Assembly (NCBI GenBank): GCA_028564705.1
Contig: JAPXFQ010001533.1
Span: 124,001-188,000 of the forward strand
Direction of reading: 5' to 3'
Length of the DNA: 64,000 nucleotides
DNA from: Apricaphanius iberus
Taxonomy: Eukaryota; Chordata; Actinopteri; Cyprinodontiformes; Aphaniidae
Shown here: one piece after another, positions 1 to 10,559 of the stretch
How the letters are laid out: each line of letters starts with the position of its first letter
How positions within the stretch are numbered: the first letter of the stretch is position 1
The notes under the pieces: model-generated
Told to the model about the DNA's origin: nothing
Seen by the model: the letters and a program-made list of their open reading frames with translations, nothing else
Database searches by the model: none
Translations under genes and position numbers: made by a program

Positions 1-609
1 AAAGAACAACTACCGAGAGGCATTGTGGTCAAAGTTAACGCCAAAGGGTGGATGATGGAAGGGCTGATGAAGGAATGGTTAACAGAGTGTTACAGCAAGC
101 GCCTGGGAGGATTTTTTCACCGGAAAAAAGCACTGCTTGTTTTGGACAGTATGAGGGCCCACATCACAGATTCTGTCAAAGATGCAATCAAGAAAACAAA
201 CTCAATTCCAACTGTGATTCCTGGAGGTACAACAAAATATTTGCAGCCACTTGACATCAGCGTGAACCGGGCATTTAAAGCAGCACTCCGGGTTGAGTGG
301 GAGACTTGGATGACAAGCGGGGAGAAGTCATTCACAAAAACCGGGCGCATGCGAAAAGCATCCTTTTCTGATGTCTGTCAGTGGATCCTAACAGCGTGGA
401 GGGCTGTGAAAGAATCCACCATCACCAACGGGTTCAGAAAGGCAGGACTGCTGCGTGAGAGCGCCGCAACTTCGGAGCCAACTTTACCGGAGGATGAAAG
501 TGACACAGAGAGCGAGGCAGACGGGGACAGATGTGACGAAGCGCTGATGAGATTGTTCAAGTCCGACACCGAAGAGGACGACTTCATGGGTTTCAGCGAA
601 GAGGATTAA
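1..609 (+). CDS. pogo/Tigger-like DDE transposase, 3' part (cut by window edge)
   Basis: The reading frame is open from base 1 to the TAA at 607-609, so only the C-terminal 202 residues are inside the window and the true start lies to the left. The visible part matches the C-terminal half of a pogo-type DDE_1 transposase, the nuclear enzyme that cuts and pastes its own transposon. The second catalytic Asp sits in LLVLDSMRAH (codon 145-147). The third sits in LQPLDISVNRAF (codon 253-255), after the family-typical VIPGGTTKYLQPLD stretch. A TAW motif in QWILTAWRAV follows, and the end is an acidic tail rich in Asp, Glu and Ser. No stop or frameshift interrupts this part. A domesticated pogo-derived host gene is the alternative, but the transposon-like terminal sequence just downstream favours a mobile element. 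The N-terminal DNA-binding domain and first Asp cannot be judged here. Confidence 0.85.
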   Translation, partial: KEQLPRGIVVKVNAKGWMMEGLMKEWLTECYSKRLGGFFHRKKALLVLDSMRAHITDSVKDAIKKTNSIPTVIPGGTTKYLQPLDISVNRAFKAALRVEWETWMTSGEKSFTKTGRMRKASFSDVCQWILTAWRAVKESTITNGFRKAGLLRESAATSEPTLPEDESDTESEADGDRCDEALMRLFKSDTEEDDFMGFSEED

Positions 610-828
610 AGTGGCGCAGGAGAAATGAAGTTAAGTAAATGGTTATTTTATTTTCTATTGGTTCTGTTCTGTTTTAACCAGCAAAGTTGCTGTCGCCTTA
701 AAAGGCACTTATTAATTCTGCGGCCTATGGAAAGGTGCGGCCTATGTGTTTTGTAATTATCTTTTTTTTTAAAATAGCGCAGGTGCGGCTAATATAGGGG
801 AGCGGCTAATAGCCCAGAAAATACGGTA
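610..828 (+). mobile_element. 3' terminal region of the pogo/Tigger-like element
   Basis: After the transposase stop come repeated GCGGCCTATG, GTGCGGCTAATATA and AGCGGCTAATAG units, ending in CAGAAAATACGGTA. This resembles the reverse complement of the ATACCGTATTTTC-type terminus with GCGGCTTATA repeats that I recall for vertebrate pogo-like transposons. The exact last base and the TA target duplication cannot be fixed without the left end. Confidence 0.6.
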
Positions 829-3490
829 TGTACAGTATTATGAATTCAAAACCAGAACTTACATTACATTACTAGCCTTTTAAACATATATTTTTACTCT
901 TACTTGAGTATTTTTTAGGATAACTACTTTGTACTTTTGCTTGTGTAAAAATATGTTGATGTAGGGCTACTTTTACTTGAGAACGATGCATGATTAGTCT
1001 AACCACCTCTCTGAAATGTGAGGTTGTAACATGAGAAAATTAGAAAACGTTCTAAAGATATATTTGCAAAGCAGAGCCATGTATTTACTTGGATTATAAC
1101 ATGAATGTGTTTTTTTTTTTACATTACATTCAAAATGCCACAAATTAGGTGTTTAGATATATCACGAGCTTGCAGGATTTCCAATGCAACACATTGATGT
1201 ATTGATTGTTATTCTTGTAGACTAACCTTCCCAACCCTGAAGTGATAAGATAATAATAATTTGCTCACCGTTGCTAAACCTTTGCCCCGATTGTCTTGCT
1301 TCTGCTCGATGAGAGGGGAGGGGTACATGGGCATTGGGGGCAAGGCTGAGATGGTTACTCTCCGTTCCCTCCTCTGGCAATCTGAAAAGAGCCACATTGT
1401 AAAGAAAATATATACATATGAGAGAAAGCAGAAGATAAATAAACTTCACTAACTGTTAGGGTGCATTAAGGTACATGTTCCACTAGAGGGCGGAATAACA
1501 CCAGACTCACAGATGTTTGCAAGTTGGATGAGTTAAAAAAAACAGACTTTTACCAGGGTGCAGCCTCAAACGTAAATCAAAACCCAAAAACAGAAATGTA
1601 GAACTTGGAGTAAAATACAAGACTCAGCAAAACTGAACAAAAGGAATAATATGTTACAACCAAAATATGCAAGAAATTAGTTAGAAATGGGAAAAAGGGA
1701 ACTAAAATTAAAAATAGTAGATGTGGATAAATTACTTGCACACAGTACATAATAAAAAGCATTCAATGTTGAGTTATAAATTTGAAATTAACAATGGCAT
1801 ACAATTATCATGAATAATAGTCAAAACATGCATAGAAGTATGGGGCGGGGGGGCTGGGAATGCGGCCCACCTTGGGTCAGCGACCACAGGCTGTGGTTGG
1901 CTTGCCTGTGCAGCTCTTCTACACATGCTGGCCGTGTGGAGTGGTGCAAAACATTCCTCTGGAGACGCCACGGGGCTCGGAAGTGTGCTGTCAGCTTACT
2001 CTCCACATCCAGGTTGGACACCGCTGTTGGACAAAGACGCACAATCAAGGCTTTATTAAAGTTTTTGTTTTTTTCTGGCATAAAACATTGCAAGCAGTGG
2101 CAGCATCCGTTTGATTACGGACTGGGTTAAATTCCCCCATTTCAGGGGTAGAGACTGATACAGCACATCAAGGTAAGCTTCACATCCTCTGATGACAGAA
2201 GTGCGTCTGCATCAGAAGGACCACATTCCTCTGCATCGGAACACAAAGAGGATTGTTTTGGTATTCCAGGAGATGAAATAACGTTTAATCTAACCCAGGG
2301 CACGTAGGTCCAAGGCAAACACAGCCTATTTACCAAAGCAATGCTATCCATCACCTGAGGCCAAACAATTGGTCTAAACGCAACCTGATAGTGTGACTTT
2401 CATCCCGCAAACACTGACCAGTACCTGGACTATGACCACTACTCCCCCTCACACTTCCTCAAGTTACAGATCTCACGTTACAGCTCGTGTTACAGGTGCT
2501 GGATGACAGGCAGAACTTTGACAGGAGCTCTTTGGTATTTGTGTTGCTTACTCTCAGTAGAGATGTGTCAATGTAAAAAAAATAAATAGCTAAAGCTTAA
2601 AGTGCATAAAATGTTCAAAAATCAAAGGAAACACTCTGAAACTTGTCATGTTCAGATCTTTGCTGTGGACTTTCAAAGCACATCAGTAGGGAAATCCACG
2701 CGAATCATTCCGGCTACAAATCTATTAGTCTCTTCCTACATGCAGGGGATTTCTGGCCCTGTCTCGGACCGTCCAGCTGTGCTGAAGTGCATTCTGTATG
2801 ACCCTCACAATCGTGTCGGATGAGCGGCAGCTCTGGCTCAACACGCTCCATGTTTGCTTTGTAGTGAAGCCAGCAGCTAACTTTAGTCTCTTTCAGTCAA
2901 GAAACACATAGCTCAACTGCGGATTGCAGCTACCAGAGGTCAGGACGACCCACTAAACCTTGCCTGTGGCTGCGGATCCGACTGCTGCATATGCTGAGTG
3001 ATTTGCTAACAACCCCTCTTAAATCTCAGGCAGAGAAACAGAGGGAAATAAATGCCAGGAGTGGTATTGAGTTTATCGGAGACAGCCTGATGGTTTCCAT
3101 GAACGAGCCCCGGGATGACATGAAAGGCCTCTGTGTTGACCCTGCTGAGCCGAGAAGGCTCTGGGTTGTGTCACCTCCTCAGCACCAACAGCAGAGAGTA
3201 AGTATTTTGATGGAGCTCAATAAAAATGCCTGTGAAGAAATGGACGACAACACTACTGCAGAGTAGAACATCTTTTTGTGTACCACGTACACCTGAAGGA
3301 TAAAACTGATGTTTTGGTGTTTGCTTTTTAAACTTGATGTTGTACTGTTTTCTATTTAAAGGAAAAGACACCTGTTCGACTCCAAGCATTTTTATTTCAA
3401 ATGTGTGCAGTGTCATTTTAATGCGATACTAAATTTACAAAGAAAAGAATCAGGTAACAGAAATAAATATCCTTTCTCTTTTTACATTTA
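829..3490. other. Region without a recognised gene
   Basis: AT-rich non-coding sequence. Bases about 885-985 carry several ACTTTTACTTGAGTA-like units, a motif I associate with a widespread fish repeat. The short open frames are not recognisable proteins. A segment at 3030-3197 with exon-like borders is listed separately. Confidence 0.5.
3030..3197 (+). other. Exon-like open segment, host origin unproven
   Basis: A 168-base open segment is bounded by a plausible 3' splice site (pyrimidine-rich CCCCTCTTAAATCTCAG ending at 3029) and a consensus 5' splice site (AGA then GTAAGT at 3198-3203). It is exactly 56 codons, so it could be a phase-0 cassette exon, and its frame stays open beyond both borders. 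The product (reading AEKQREINARSG... through ...SPPQHQQQR) is polar and matches no family I recognise. Splice-like pairs around short open frames occur by chance in sequence of this length, and no partner exon was found nearby. Confidence 0.25.
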
Positions 3491-3539
3491 GAACTTTAGT
3501 TCAAACAATTTAGAATGTTGTGTTGTTAAAACAATTAGC

Positions 3540-3750
3540 TTTAATGTCAAAAATATCCTCATCTTTATATATGTAATTACATTTTTTTGTGTTGCATTTT
3601 GAAGTTGTTCTGCTGCAATGAAGCGGGAATGTTGCTTGGACATTAAGACATTTATAAACAGGAGAAAATAATTTATTGCAATAAATATCGGTACGGCCCC
3701 ATTAGATTATACCGCTAAATAATATTTGAGGCCATATTGCCCAGCCTTGG
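3540..3750 (-). repeat. Dispersed repeat of the GGGCTGGGCAATATGGCC type
   Basis: On the minus strand this begins with AAGGCTGGGCAATATGGCC and continues through alternating AT-rich sequence to GCAGCAGAACAACTTCAAAA. The same landmarks occur in the same order on the plus strand at 9089-9260, so these are two copies of one dispersed family. The element class is not certain. Confidence 0.6.
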
Positions 3751-4427
3751 TTATGGCATCGTTGCTACACTGTTGTTGTGGCATTGTTTTTCCCGCCTCC
3801 GTGGTCTCGTCACTTCCTGTGAATAGCTCTGCTAAACCGGGGTTGGAGTTTACAGTTCAGTTTTCCAACCGCATCATGTGGGTGGGTTACTCCAATTGAG
3901 AGAAATCCAATTTGGTTCAACTTTAGCTGAAGCCTAGTTTATACTTCTCCATTAGCAAGTTTTCAACCAGAGGCAGACGTATTGACGGAGATGTTTTTCA
4001 TTTATTGTTCTCCATTTCTGTCAATGTTACAACGTAATTCCCCACCAGGACAGCAGGGGGTGCTGATTTTTATGGCAGGCCGCCTACCATTGAAGTCTAG
4101 TTTCTGATTAACTAGAGTATTTTCTTAAACGGTTTCCCCCTCAAGGAGCAATGGAAGTATTGATTGAGCTGTAAAGCTTTTTACTAAAAGCACAGCTCAC
4201 TGAAAACTCTAAAAACGCATGTAAACAAACACAGCGGTCTGTTTTCTTGTTCTCAACACCTCCTTGTGTTCGAAATCGCCAAAAGACAATATTAGATAAA
4301 CTGTCCTTTCAATATAAAACATGTAGTGCCAATACGCTGTATTGACTTCTGATTATAGCGACTATGGGGATGGCTAGCGGCTACATCATCATAGCCACTT
4401 CCTTGTCCAAACCAAATCGCGGTAGCA

Positions 4428-4547
4428 ATGGTGCACTGCTGCGTCCCGTGTTGCAATAACAAAAATTATGCCAATACAACGATCTGTTACTACTGCTTTC
4501 CTCTGGACAAAAACGAGAAGAGGAGATGTTTTAAACTGATACGCTAA
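4428..4547 (+). pseudogene. THAP-type zinc-finger remnant of a transposase
   Basis: An ATG at 4428 opens a 39-codon frame ending in TAA at 4545-4547. It starts MVHCCVPCCNN and continues with a CFPLDKN segment and a basic stretch. Known THAP domains start with Met, carry a Cys pair in the first ten or so residues (C2CH finger), and then an HxFP-like motif. Here the Cys-rich start is visible, but the HxFP position reads CFPL. The stop cuts the domain before its Trp, Cys and His ligands. This is a fragment of a DNA-binding domain, probably once the N terminus of a transposase. The call rests on motif pattern only. Confidence 0.45.
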
Positions 4548-5319
4548 GCTGGATCTCCAATCATGAAAAATACATCTAAGTGTGGGCTAGCACCAGTATT
4601 TGCAGTAAAAGTTAGCCAAGATAATGTTTCTGTTGCTGTTACGATGAAGTGGTGCCACATAAAAGAGATTAAATTCAATATTTACGAGAATAATTGTCAT
4701 TTACCTACTATTTTAATGTAATTATGAGTTCAAATTAATTATTTATGATAATCGAGTAGCTATTTAATTATGAAAAGTCATATTTTATTAAATAAAACTC
4801 AATAAAAAAATAAAGTATTTTAATTTATGAGAAGTTATAATTTAGGAGATTAAAAGCCAGATGTGGTCAAAACAAAATGTATTTACTCTGTACTGTGACA
4901 GAGGCAACTCAGCCCCAGCAGAAAGTCCAAGTGGACGGACAGTTAGTGAGAAACGTGAAACAGTGTCAGCCTGGCGCTGCTGGGTTTCCATCTCACAGCT
5001 CCATTAAAAGCTGCATTGTTGGAGCGACGGCTGCACAAACATCATCGACTGCAAACAGTGATGCATTATGGTATACCAATGCTATAATTATAATTATGCT
5101 AATAAAAAGTGACCGGATCCCTGGCTACTGCCATTGTATTTACATTAGGAGCGATAGGTTGGACACGGAAGTGATGTTGTGACGCCATCCCCATAGAGCA
5201 CCGTTCTAGTGAATTCATCTCTGGCTGTTGCTGATCTGACCAATCACAGACATACGCTCCCGTTGACAGAGACGGACAGTTATAAAATGGGGCTCTACTC
5301 TGTCCGTCGTTGCGCAGGT

Positions 5320-6015
5320 CAGTGATTCCCAACCAGGGGCACGCGTACCCCTAGTGGCACGTGAGCAAATTACAGGGGGTACGTGGACACATTTAGTATT
5401 TCATTTCCCACATGATTGGTGTCAGGCATTCGACAACGTTCGATGTGTCCTGGTAAAAGAAAACCCGGCTGGGATGTGTTATGCCTAACAAATTCCCAAA
5501 TGAATAACAAACCCAGCAGAGGAGGAGACTGGATGTGGAAAACAGCCTGGAGAACTCTCCGCCCCCAGAACTATCAGAGCTCATCAAAGATAACCAAGCT
5601 CAGGTGTCTTATTAAAGATAAACTGAATGATGAAAACAAAATAAAACTAATATGGCGATTTTTTTCAGTGTTTTGTTTAAATGTCTGTTTAATGGGCATT
5701 TATTCAAAGAGTTCCAACAAAAGGAGGTTTATTTACTGTTTAAAGTGTATTTAGTATTTATTTTCAGATCGCTTATTCGCGTTCATGGCAACACATACAG
5801 TACATATATGTTGCCATGTTTAACTTGAAGTGAACATTTTGAAGTGAAAATAATAAAATACTTGATTAGGGTGATTTAACAAAGTGATTTTCATTTCATA
5901 ATCAGTTGTACAATCTAATTCTGGAGAATCATCAACACGTTTGACTAAGGGGGTACTTGTGGTTTTCGAAAAAGGCTCTCGGTTTACACAGGTCAAAAAA
6001 GGTTGGGAAACACTG
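5320..6015. mobile_element. hAT-type non-autonomous element nested in the 3929-6100 element
   Basis: The left end is CAGTGATTCCCAACCAGGGG and the right end is AGGTTGGGAAACACTG. Their terminal 15 bases are inverted with few mismatches. The subterminal pattern GTACCCCTAGTGGCACGTGAG and GGGGGTACGTG is typical of hAT MITEs. The flanking octamers GCGCAGGT and GCGTCGGG share 5 of 8 bases, which could be a decayed 8-bp target duplication. No transposase motif is present. Confidence 0.65.
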
Positions 6016-6151
6016 GCGTCGGGGGACGGAGCGCCCTTGAGTTAACGGTTAATGGCGCTGCATCTATCCGTTTTGATGTAGATGTATGAACTAGGCTTTA
6101 GACAATAATTCGTCTTTTTCTTCCATGTCAACACACACGGACACACACATC

Positions 6152-6174
6152 CACACACACACACACACACACAC
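6152..6174. repeat. (AC)n microsatellite
   Basis: An uninterrupted AC dinucleotide run, preceded by imperfect ACAC units from about 6129. Confidence 0.95.
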
Positions 6175-6329
6175 AATGGGTAGATTTGAACCTCAAAACA
6201 AGAGACAAACTATAAACAGAAAAAAAAATGGCAACGTTTCGCCTCTTTTCCTGTTCTGTTGTGTATATTTATATATTTAGTCTGAGGAACCCATAAATGT
6301 AGCTTCCAATAGTTTTCATAGTCCTTAAA

Positions 6330-6650
6330 CATTTGATCCTGTCACAACCACGAATCTCTGTTTATCCTTTTGGGATTTGCTTTTGGTTAGGTCATTCTAA
6401 TACAACCACTTTATTGTATCTCGTTCTCTGAAAGACTTTACAGGCTTTTCCCAGAACAACTCAATTTAGGCTACACTTAACTGGAGGTGGAGTGTGTTAA
6501 CTAATTTTATACCAATTTTATTAAGGGGTTTCAGAGTTAAAGGGTTGATTGCAAATACATGCCATGTGTTTCAGATTTTTGCGTTTGTCTAACATGTAAA
6601 ATCCTTATATAAAAACTAAAACTGCAGTAATTAATTTAATTTGCTGAATA
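6330..6650 (-). mobile_element. Tc1-like element fragment, internally deleted
   Basis: The left part (CACAACCACGAATC, then TTTTGGGATTTGC) and the right part (AAGGGGTTTCAGAGTTAAAG, then TTGATTGCAAATACATGCCA) match the two ends of the Tc1-like family that recurs at 27.8, 29.5, 33.8, 35.4, 42.7, 48.3, 61.7 and 63.3 kb. Almost all of the transposase region is missing. Confidence 0.55.
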
Positions 6651-6654
6651 TCAC

Positions 6655-9085
6655 GACTTTCTCGTAAATAATGAGCTAGTGCTCACCATCTGGTTCTTCG
6701 TATTTTTTTTTTAAGCTAATGAAAACATTGGGGGAACACCCTGTTTCCTGTTTGTCTTTTAATATGATGTGTCACACGAATGGAGCAACACACACACCCC
6801 AAAAGTGACACACAGATGACTGCTTAATGACGTTCAGATGAGAGCTGCAGAGAGATGGGGAGTCAGCGCTGGTGTGGGGGAGGTCTGTGCCCTGTGATGG
6901 GGTTTGTCATTCACTCTCCTCCCCGCTGGGAAATGAACTGTTAGCCCTGCAGAGACACGCTCCGTCTCTCCGGCATGCTAAGAACCATTTCAACAACAAC
7001 AACCACCGTTTAGTATCTTCGCAGGTTTGGTTGTTTTGTAATCTTCTAAAATCTGCTCATAGTCTATTGTAATTAGATGGGATTATAAGAGTTTAATAAT
7101 GGATATTTATTAGCAGGAGGTCAGTTAGAGTCACTATGGTTTGATCGGGGGAGATAATCTGTTGTAGTTCGTAAGAGTGGGTCAGTCAGTCGGAACCAGA
7201 ATCATCTAAATAATGCACCAACAAGAGTTTGACAATACGGAAGTACAAAACTAAATTAACAAGGGATGAAACGGTGACATGTAGGTACAAAAGGGGAGTA
7301 AAAATAGGAATCAGAATCAACTGATCCAGAGCCTAAGAAAAGCTCTTTTCATTTTAACCGTTCAGTAGTTTTAATCCACTTATTCTTACTTTTACATGAA
7401 TGCTTGCAAGGTCGTCAGAGTGGCTGTGATGAGGACAGATACCCATATGGGGAAGTCTTTGATGGTAATTTACTGCTCAGCTGTTGTCCCACATGGGGCT
7501 AAGGAAAACAGACAGGGCTTCTGTCAGCTCATTGACCCCTTGGAGCTTTCTCTCTTTTTCCCCCCCTCTGAGTGATCTCCAGGACCTCTAAACATCTTAG
7601 TGGGCAAAATGAGACAAATGTGATGAAGAAGATAGGCTTCTGTCACATTTTATTCCTGAAATCATTGTATTATCAGCATCACTTATTTCCTTTTCATCTG
7701 GAAGCAGGATTATCCCTCAATAACCTGACTGCTATCAGCCCTCTAGCAGAGAGGTGGTGCTGTGGGGGGTGGTGGGATGAGACCCTGGATCCTCAGACTG
7801 CCTCTGTCCTGTAATTTAGCTGGTATTGGCCCAGACAGGAGCCGGCTAAACCCCACCTCCTCCCCTCTACTTCTTCACCTACACTTACACCCTCACACAC
7901 CTACAATTTCCCAGCAGCCTAGGTGAACGTGGCCACAGATGTCTGACGCACAGACTGGAAAGAAACACCAAGAATCAAGCTGACAGCTGAGCCTGATCAA
8001 CACCGGATAAAAGACGAAGCCTTCCCTGAATAAACAACCGAAACGGCACGTGAAAATCCTTCCTGCACTCCTCACATCTTTGCATAAATCGTCCACCTCG
8101 GCTCTGCGACCACCTCACCCTTCAGCCCCTCTGAAACATCTGCTCGCACACCTCCCCCACGTCCCCTTCCCCACAGCAGTTAAACATGCAGATGGTCTGG
8201 CCGGGGCCTGACTCCGGTGACCGCCTATGTGAACGCGGTGTGCTGGAGGAGAGGAGGAGAGTTAATCTAAACCACTGTAGGAACTATGACCGCTTAACCC
8301 ACAGCGGAGGACCCTGGGGGATGTAGATATGGGATGCTGGTATCCTTTACATAAACACTCACAGAGATTTAATATATACACACACATTTCTAAAATAATC
8401 GGAACAATTAGATGCCCAGTATTGTACCTCTCATGAGAGAATACTAACTCGTGTGTTGAAAAAAAACAAAACACTATTAAGTCTCTACAGAATAAGACAT
8501 AGGTATAACAAATGTAGGGGCTTACCTGAATCCTAAGATAAAACAGAGCCAAAACAAAATCCTAACAGACACTGATCTGAATAAAAAGATGCAATTTGAA
8601 TTTGGAACATTCAGTGAGCTTCAGTGTCAGCTGCTGGAGAAAGTCCACCCTGATGTCTGATCAGTGAAGGACAAAGACAAGAGCGCCGATGCCAGAAAAC
8701 ACATAATACTCAGAGTCCGCTCGGTAATCCGCTCTGAGCCGTCATTCGGCCAGCTGATCGCTGCTGCTGATGAGCCGCTGCAGCAGGCGGGGGTCACATG
8801 ATTCGAAGAAATCGAACAAATGCAACAGCTTTGTTTGGGATGGAAGTTGGTGAAATGTTGAGATGTTAATCATTAGGGAGTGATGAGTGCGAACATGTTT
8901 AACCAGGTCTACTGTTTCATAAAGCAGCTGCTGGAGATGTAAGAGGGGGGAGAATGGGGAAGGCTTAAGGTCCATTATAGCATCCTTCCACATCTGTTGG
9001 TGCCTCCTTTAGATGTGTAAAAAGCCTTAAAATAAATGTTTTATCACAGGAGAATAATCTCACACTGAAAAAATGGTACAGATCC
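6655..9085. other. Region without a recognised gene
   Basis: Mixed-composition sequence with no recognised repeat boundary and no recognisable protein on either strand. Parts near 6840-7000 and 8550-8760 are richer in GC and look single-copy. They could be conserved non-coding DNA, which needs a cross-species alignment to judge. Confidence 0.4.
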
Positions 9086-9088
9086 AAC

Positions 9089-9260
9089 TAGGGCTGAGCG
9101 ATATGGCCTCAAATCTATATTATATCTATAATCTATAGCATGTACGGTATCAATATACAATGCGGTATATTCTTTTTTTTTATATATGTCAAAATGACTG
9201 CTTGTGAGCATTCTAACTTCCCAGACATATTACAGCAGAACAACTTCAAAATACCATACA
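9089..9260 (+). repeat. Dispersed repeat of the GGGCTGGGCAATATGGCC type, second copy
   Basis: Starts TAGGGCTGAGCGATATGGCC and runs through AT-rich sequence to ACAGCAGAACAACTTCAAAA. This mirrors the minus-strand copy at 3540-3750. Confidence 0.6.
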
Positions 9261-9389
9261 ATTTTATTTACAAATGACAGGGGTCAACCAAAGCGCAGAA
9301 CATAGGCTAGAAGCATAAGAAAATAAAACAGAGTATAAAACACAATAAAAACAGATAATTAGCAGAAAGTCTGAATAAAAATAAAAAGC

Positions 9390-9605
9390 TGGTACAAGTG
9401 CTCGAGAACACAGTTGCTAAGAAAATATCATTGAGCACCTTTAAGTGGACAGTTTCAGTACTATGTAAAGCCCTAAAACCAGACTGAAAGACCTCCAGAA
9501 TATTTTTAGCTTCAAGATGTTCTAAGAGTTGTTGATATACAATTTTTTCAAGGACCTTAGATAAAAATGGCAATTTAGAGATTGGGCGATTGGGTATCAA
9601 AACCT
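9390..9605 (-). pseudogene. Reverse-transcriptase fragment of a CR1/L2-type LINE
   Basis: Read on the minus strand, the frame gives NRPISKLPFLSKVLEKIVYQ, then FQSGFRALHSTET and VLNDIFLAT. These are the N-terminal finger motifs of a non-LTR reverse transcriptase, in the form seen in vertebrate L2-like LINEs. The enzyme would copy LINE RNA into DNA at a nick. About 70 residues match; after LAT the frame loses resemblance, and the catalytic YADD block is absent. The 5' side also loses similarity by about 9665. It is a dead, truncated copy. Another CR1/L2-related clade is possible, but a non-LTR reverse transcriptase is clear. Confidence 0.8.
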
Positions 9606-9664
9606 GCAGCTTATCTTTCTTCCATTTCCGCTCAAAATACCTGGTCCTAGACCTAATCTAATGA

Positions 9665-9930
9665 GTGCGATCATCCAGCCACGGATCTTTCTTTAAAAGT
9701 TGTTGAAAATGGTTTAGACATTTAAAGAACATTTATTTTGAATAATGCACGTAAAAAATATTCAATTATTTTTCCAAAATAATGAAACACAAAAATTCTC
9801 ACAATATAAATAAACATGAAGATGTTTTAAATGAAATAAAGGCTAAATACTATAAAAATAAAGTTGAAAATTGTCTGCTTTCCTGGTTACCTATTAATTT
9901 GATATTGCGCCTAGTTAAAGCTAGACAACG
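9665..9930. other. AT-rich spacer, nothing recognised
   Basis: Low-complexity AT-rich sequence between the LINE fragment and the Harbinger remnant. No coding or terminal-repeat signal was seen. Confidence 0.4.
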
Positions 9931-9963
9931 TTGACATTGGATGCATCAGCGCCCATTATTCAG

Positions 9964-10131
9964 ATGCGTTTTGAGTTTGGGGAGTTTAACCATTTGCTCC
10001 AGTAGCTGCTTATGGATGAGGTTCGCTTTCAGCACTTCTTCCGTCTGTCCCGCGACTAATATTACGACCTTCTGGGCCGCAGCGGAGCTTAAATCTCCTC
10101 CAACTACAGGAGCGCCTGTCCTTCTGTTTTC
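9964..10131 (+). pseudogene. PIF/Harbinger transposase, broken N-terminal exon
   Basis: In the frame starting at 9964 the translation contains FGEFNHLL, a TAG stop, then MDEVRFQHFFRLSRD, a TAA stop, then YYDLLGR, and finally SSNYRSA. This is the characteristic start of PIF/Harbinger-type transposases (GEFhxLl, then DExRFxxyFRls, then FddLL, then a NYR block before the nuclease domain). Two in-frame stops kill it. Immediately after, GGTAAGTG at about 10131-10138 looks like a 5' splice site, so this may be one exon of a split gene. No nuclease domain with DDE residues follows. The CpG-rich sequence to about 10480 probably belongs to the same element. Confidence 0.65.
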
Positions 10132-10480
10132 GGTAAGTGTTATTTCTGATTTTTGAAATCTGCGTTTGTTGAAAATGTTTTCACTGGACCCGCGCTTCAT
10201 TAAAGATATGTGTATAGTGACATAACTACAGTGAGACGCTCTGATTGGTTGCCGCACTGCGTTAACTGCATTGGGTCCGTCAAAAGTTAAACTAGCTGAA
10301 CTTCTGCGTTGCTACGTTGCCGAATGTAACGCAAGTAAAGTTGACGGAGCCAACGTACACAACGCACCGCAGAGACTTTGACGGACTTTGACGTACTCTA
10401 CCATAGACTTTACATGTAATCTTGCCGCAACTGCCGCTGACGCATGGGGTTGGTCTGAATGCACCATTAGTCCACAACAG
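10132..10480. mobile_element. CpG-rich non-coding part of the Harbinger-like remnant
   Basis: Dense in ACG, CGT and GACGGA motifs with several short overlapping inverted repeats, unlike the AT-rich flanks. It follows the transposase remnant directly. The element end was not located; GGTCTGAATGCACC near 10470 is a possible right end, but no inverted partner was found on the left. Confidence 0.35.
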
Positions 10481-10559
10481 GTCCTATGTCCGAAATCCAA
10501 CATCGTCTGCTGCTCAACACCTTCATAATTCCCTTCATTGTCTAGATCTCCCCTAACTT

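Larger units (their letters stand above)
3929..6100. mobile_element. 2.2-kb TIR DNA transposon with a THAP-like remnant and a nested hAT MITE
   Basis: The outer ends are inverted copies: AAGCCTAGTTTATAC at the left, and GTATGAACTAGGCTT at the right, whose reverse complement is AAGCCTAGTTCATAC. A third copy of this end, facing right, lies at 38023. Inside are a second pair of inverted segments (CTATGGGGATGGC at 4362-4374 and its complement at 5184-5196), a THAP-like coding remnant at 4428-4547, and a separate hAT-type MITE at 5320-6015. No complete transposase survives. THAP fingers occur with ISL2EU/PHIS-type, Kolobok and P-type transposases. The terminal sequence does not settle the class, and I saw no clean target duplication. 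Confidence 0.6.

Noticed and set aside
8517..8535. CAG/GTAAGC donor-like site on the minus strand next to an acceptor-like TTTTATCTTAG
   Set aside because: Would leave a 7-base exon with no partner; most likely coincidence.
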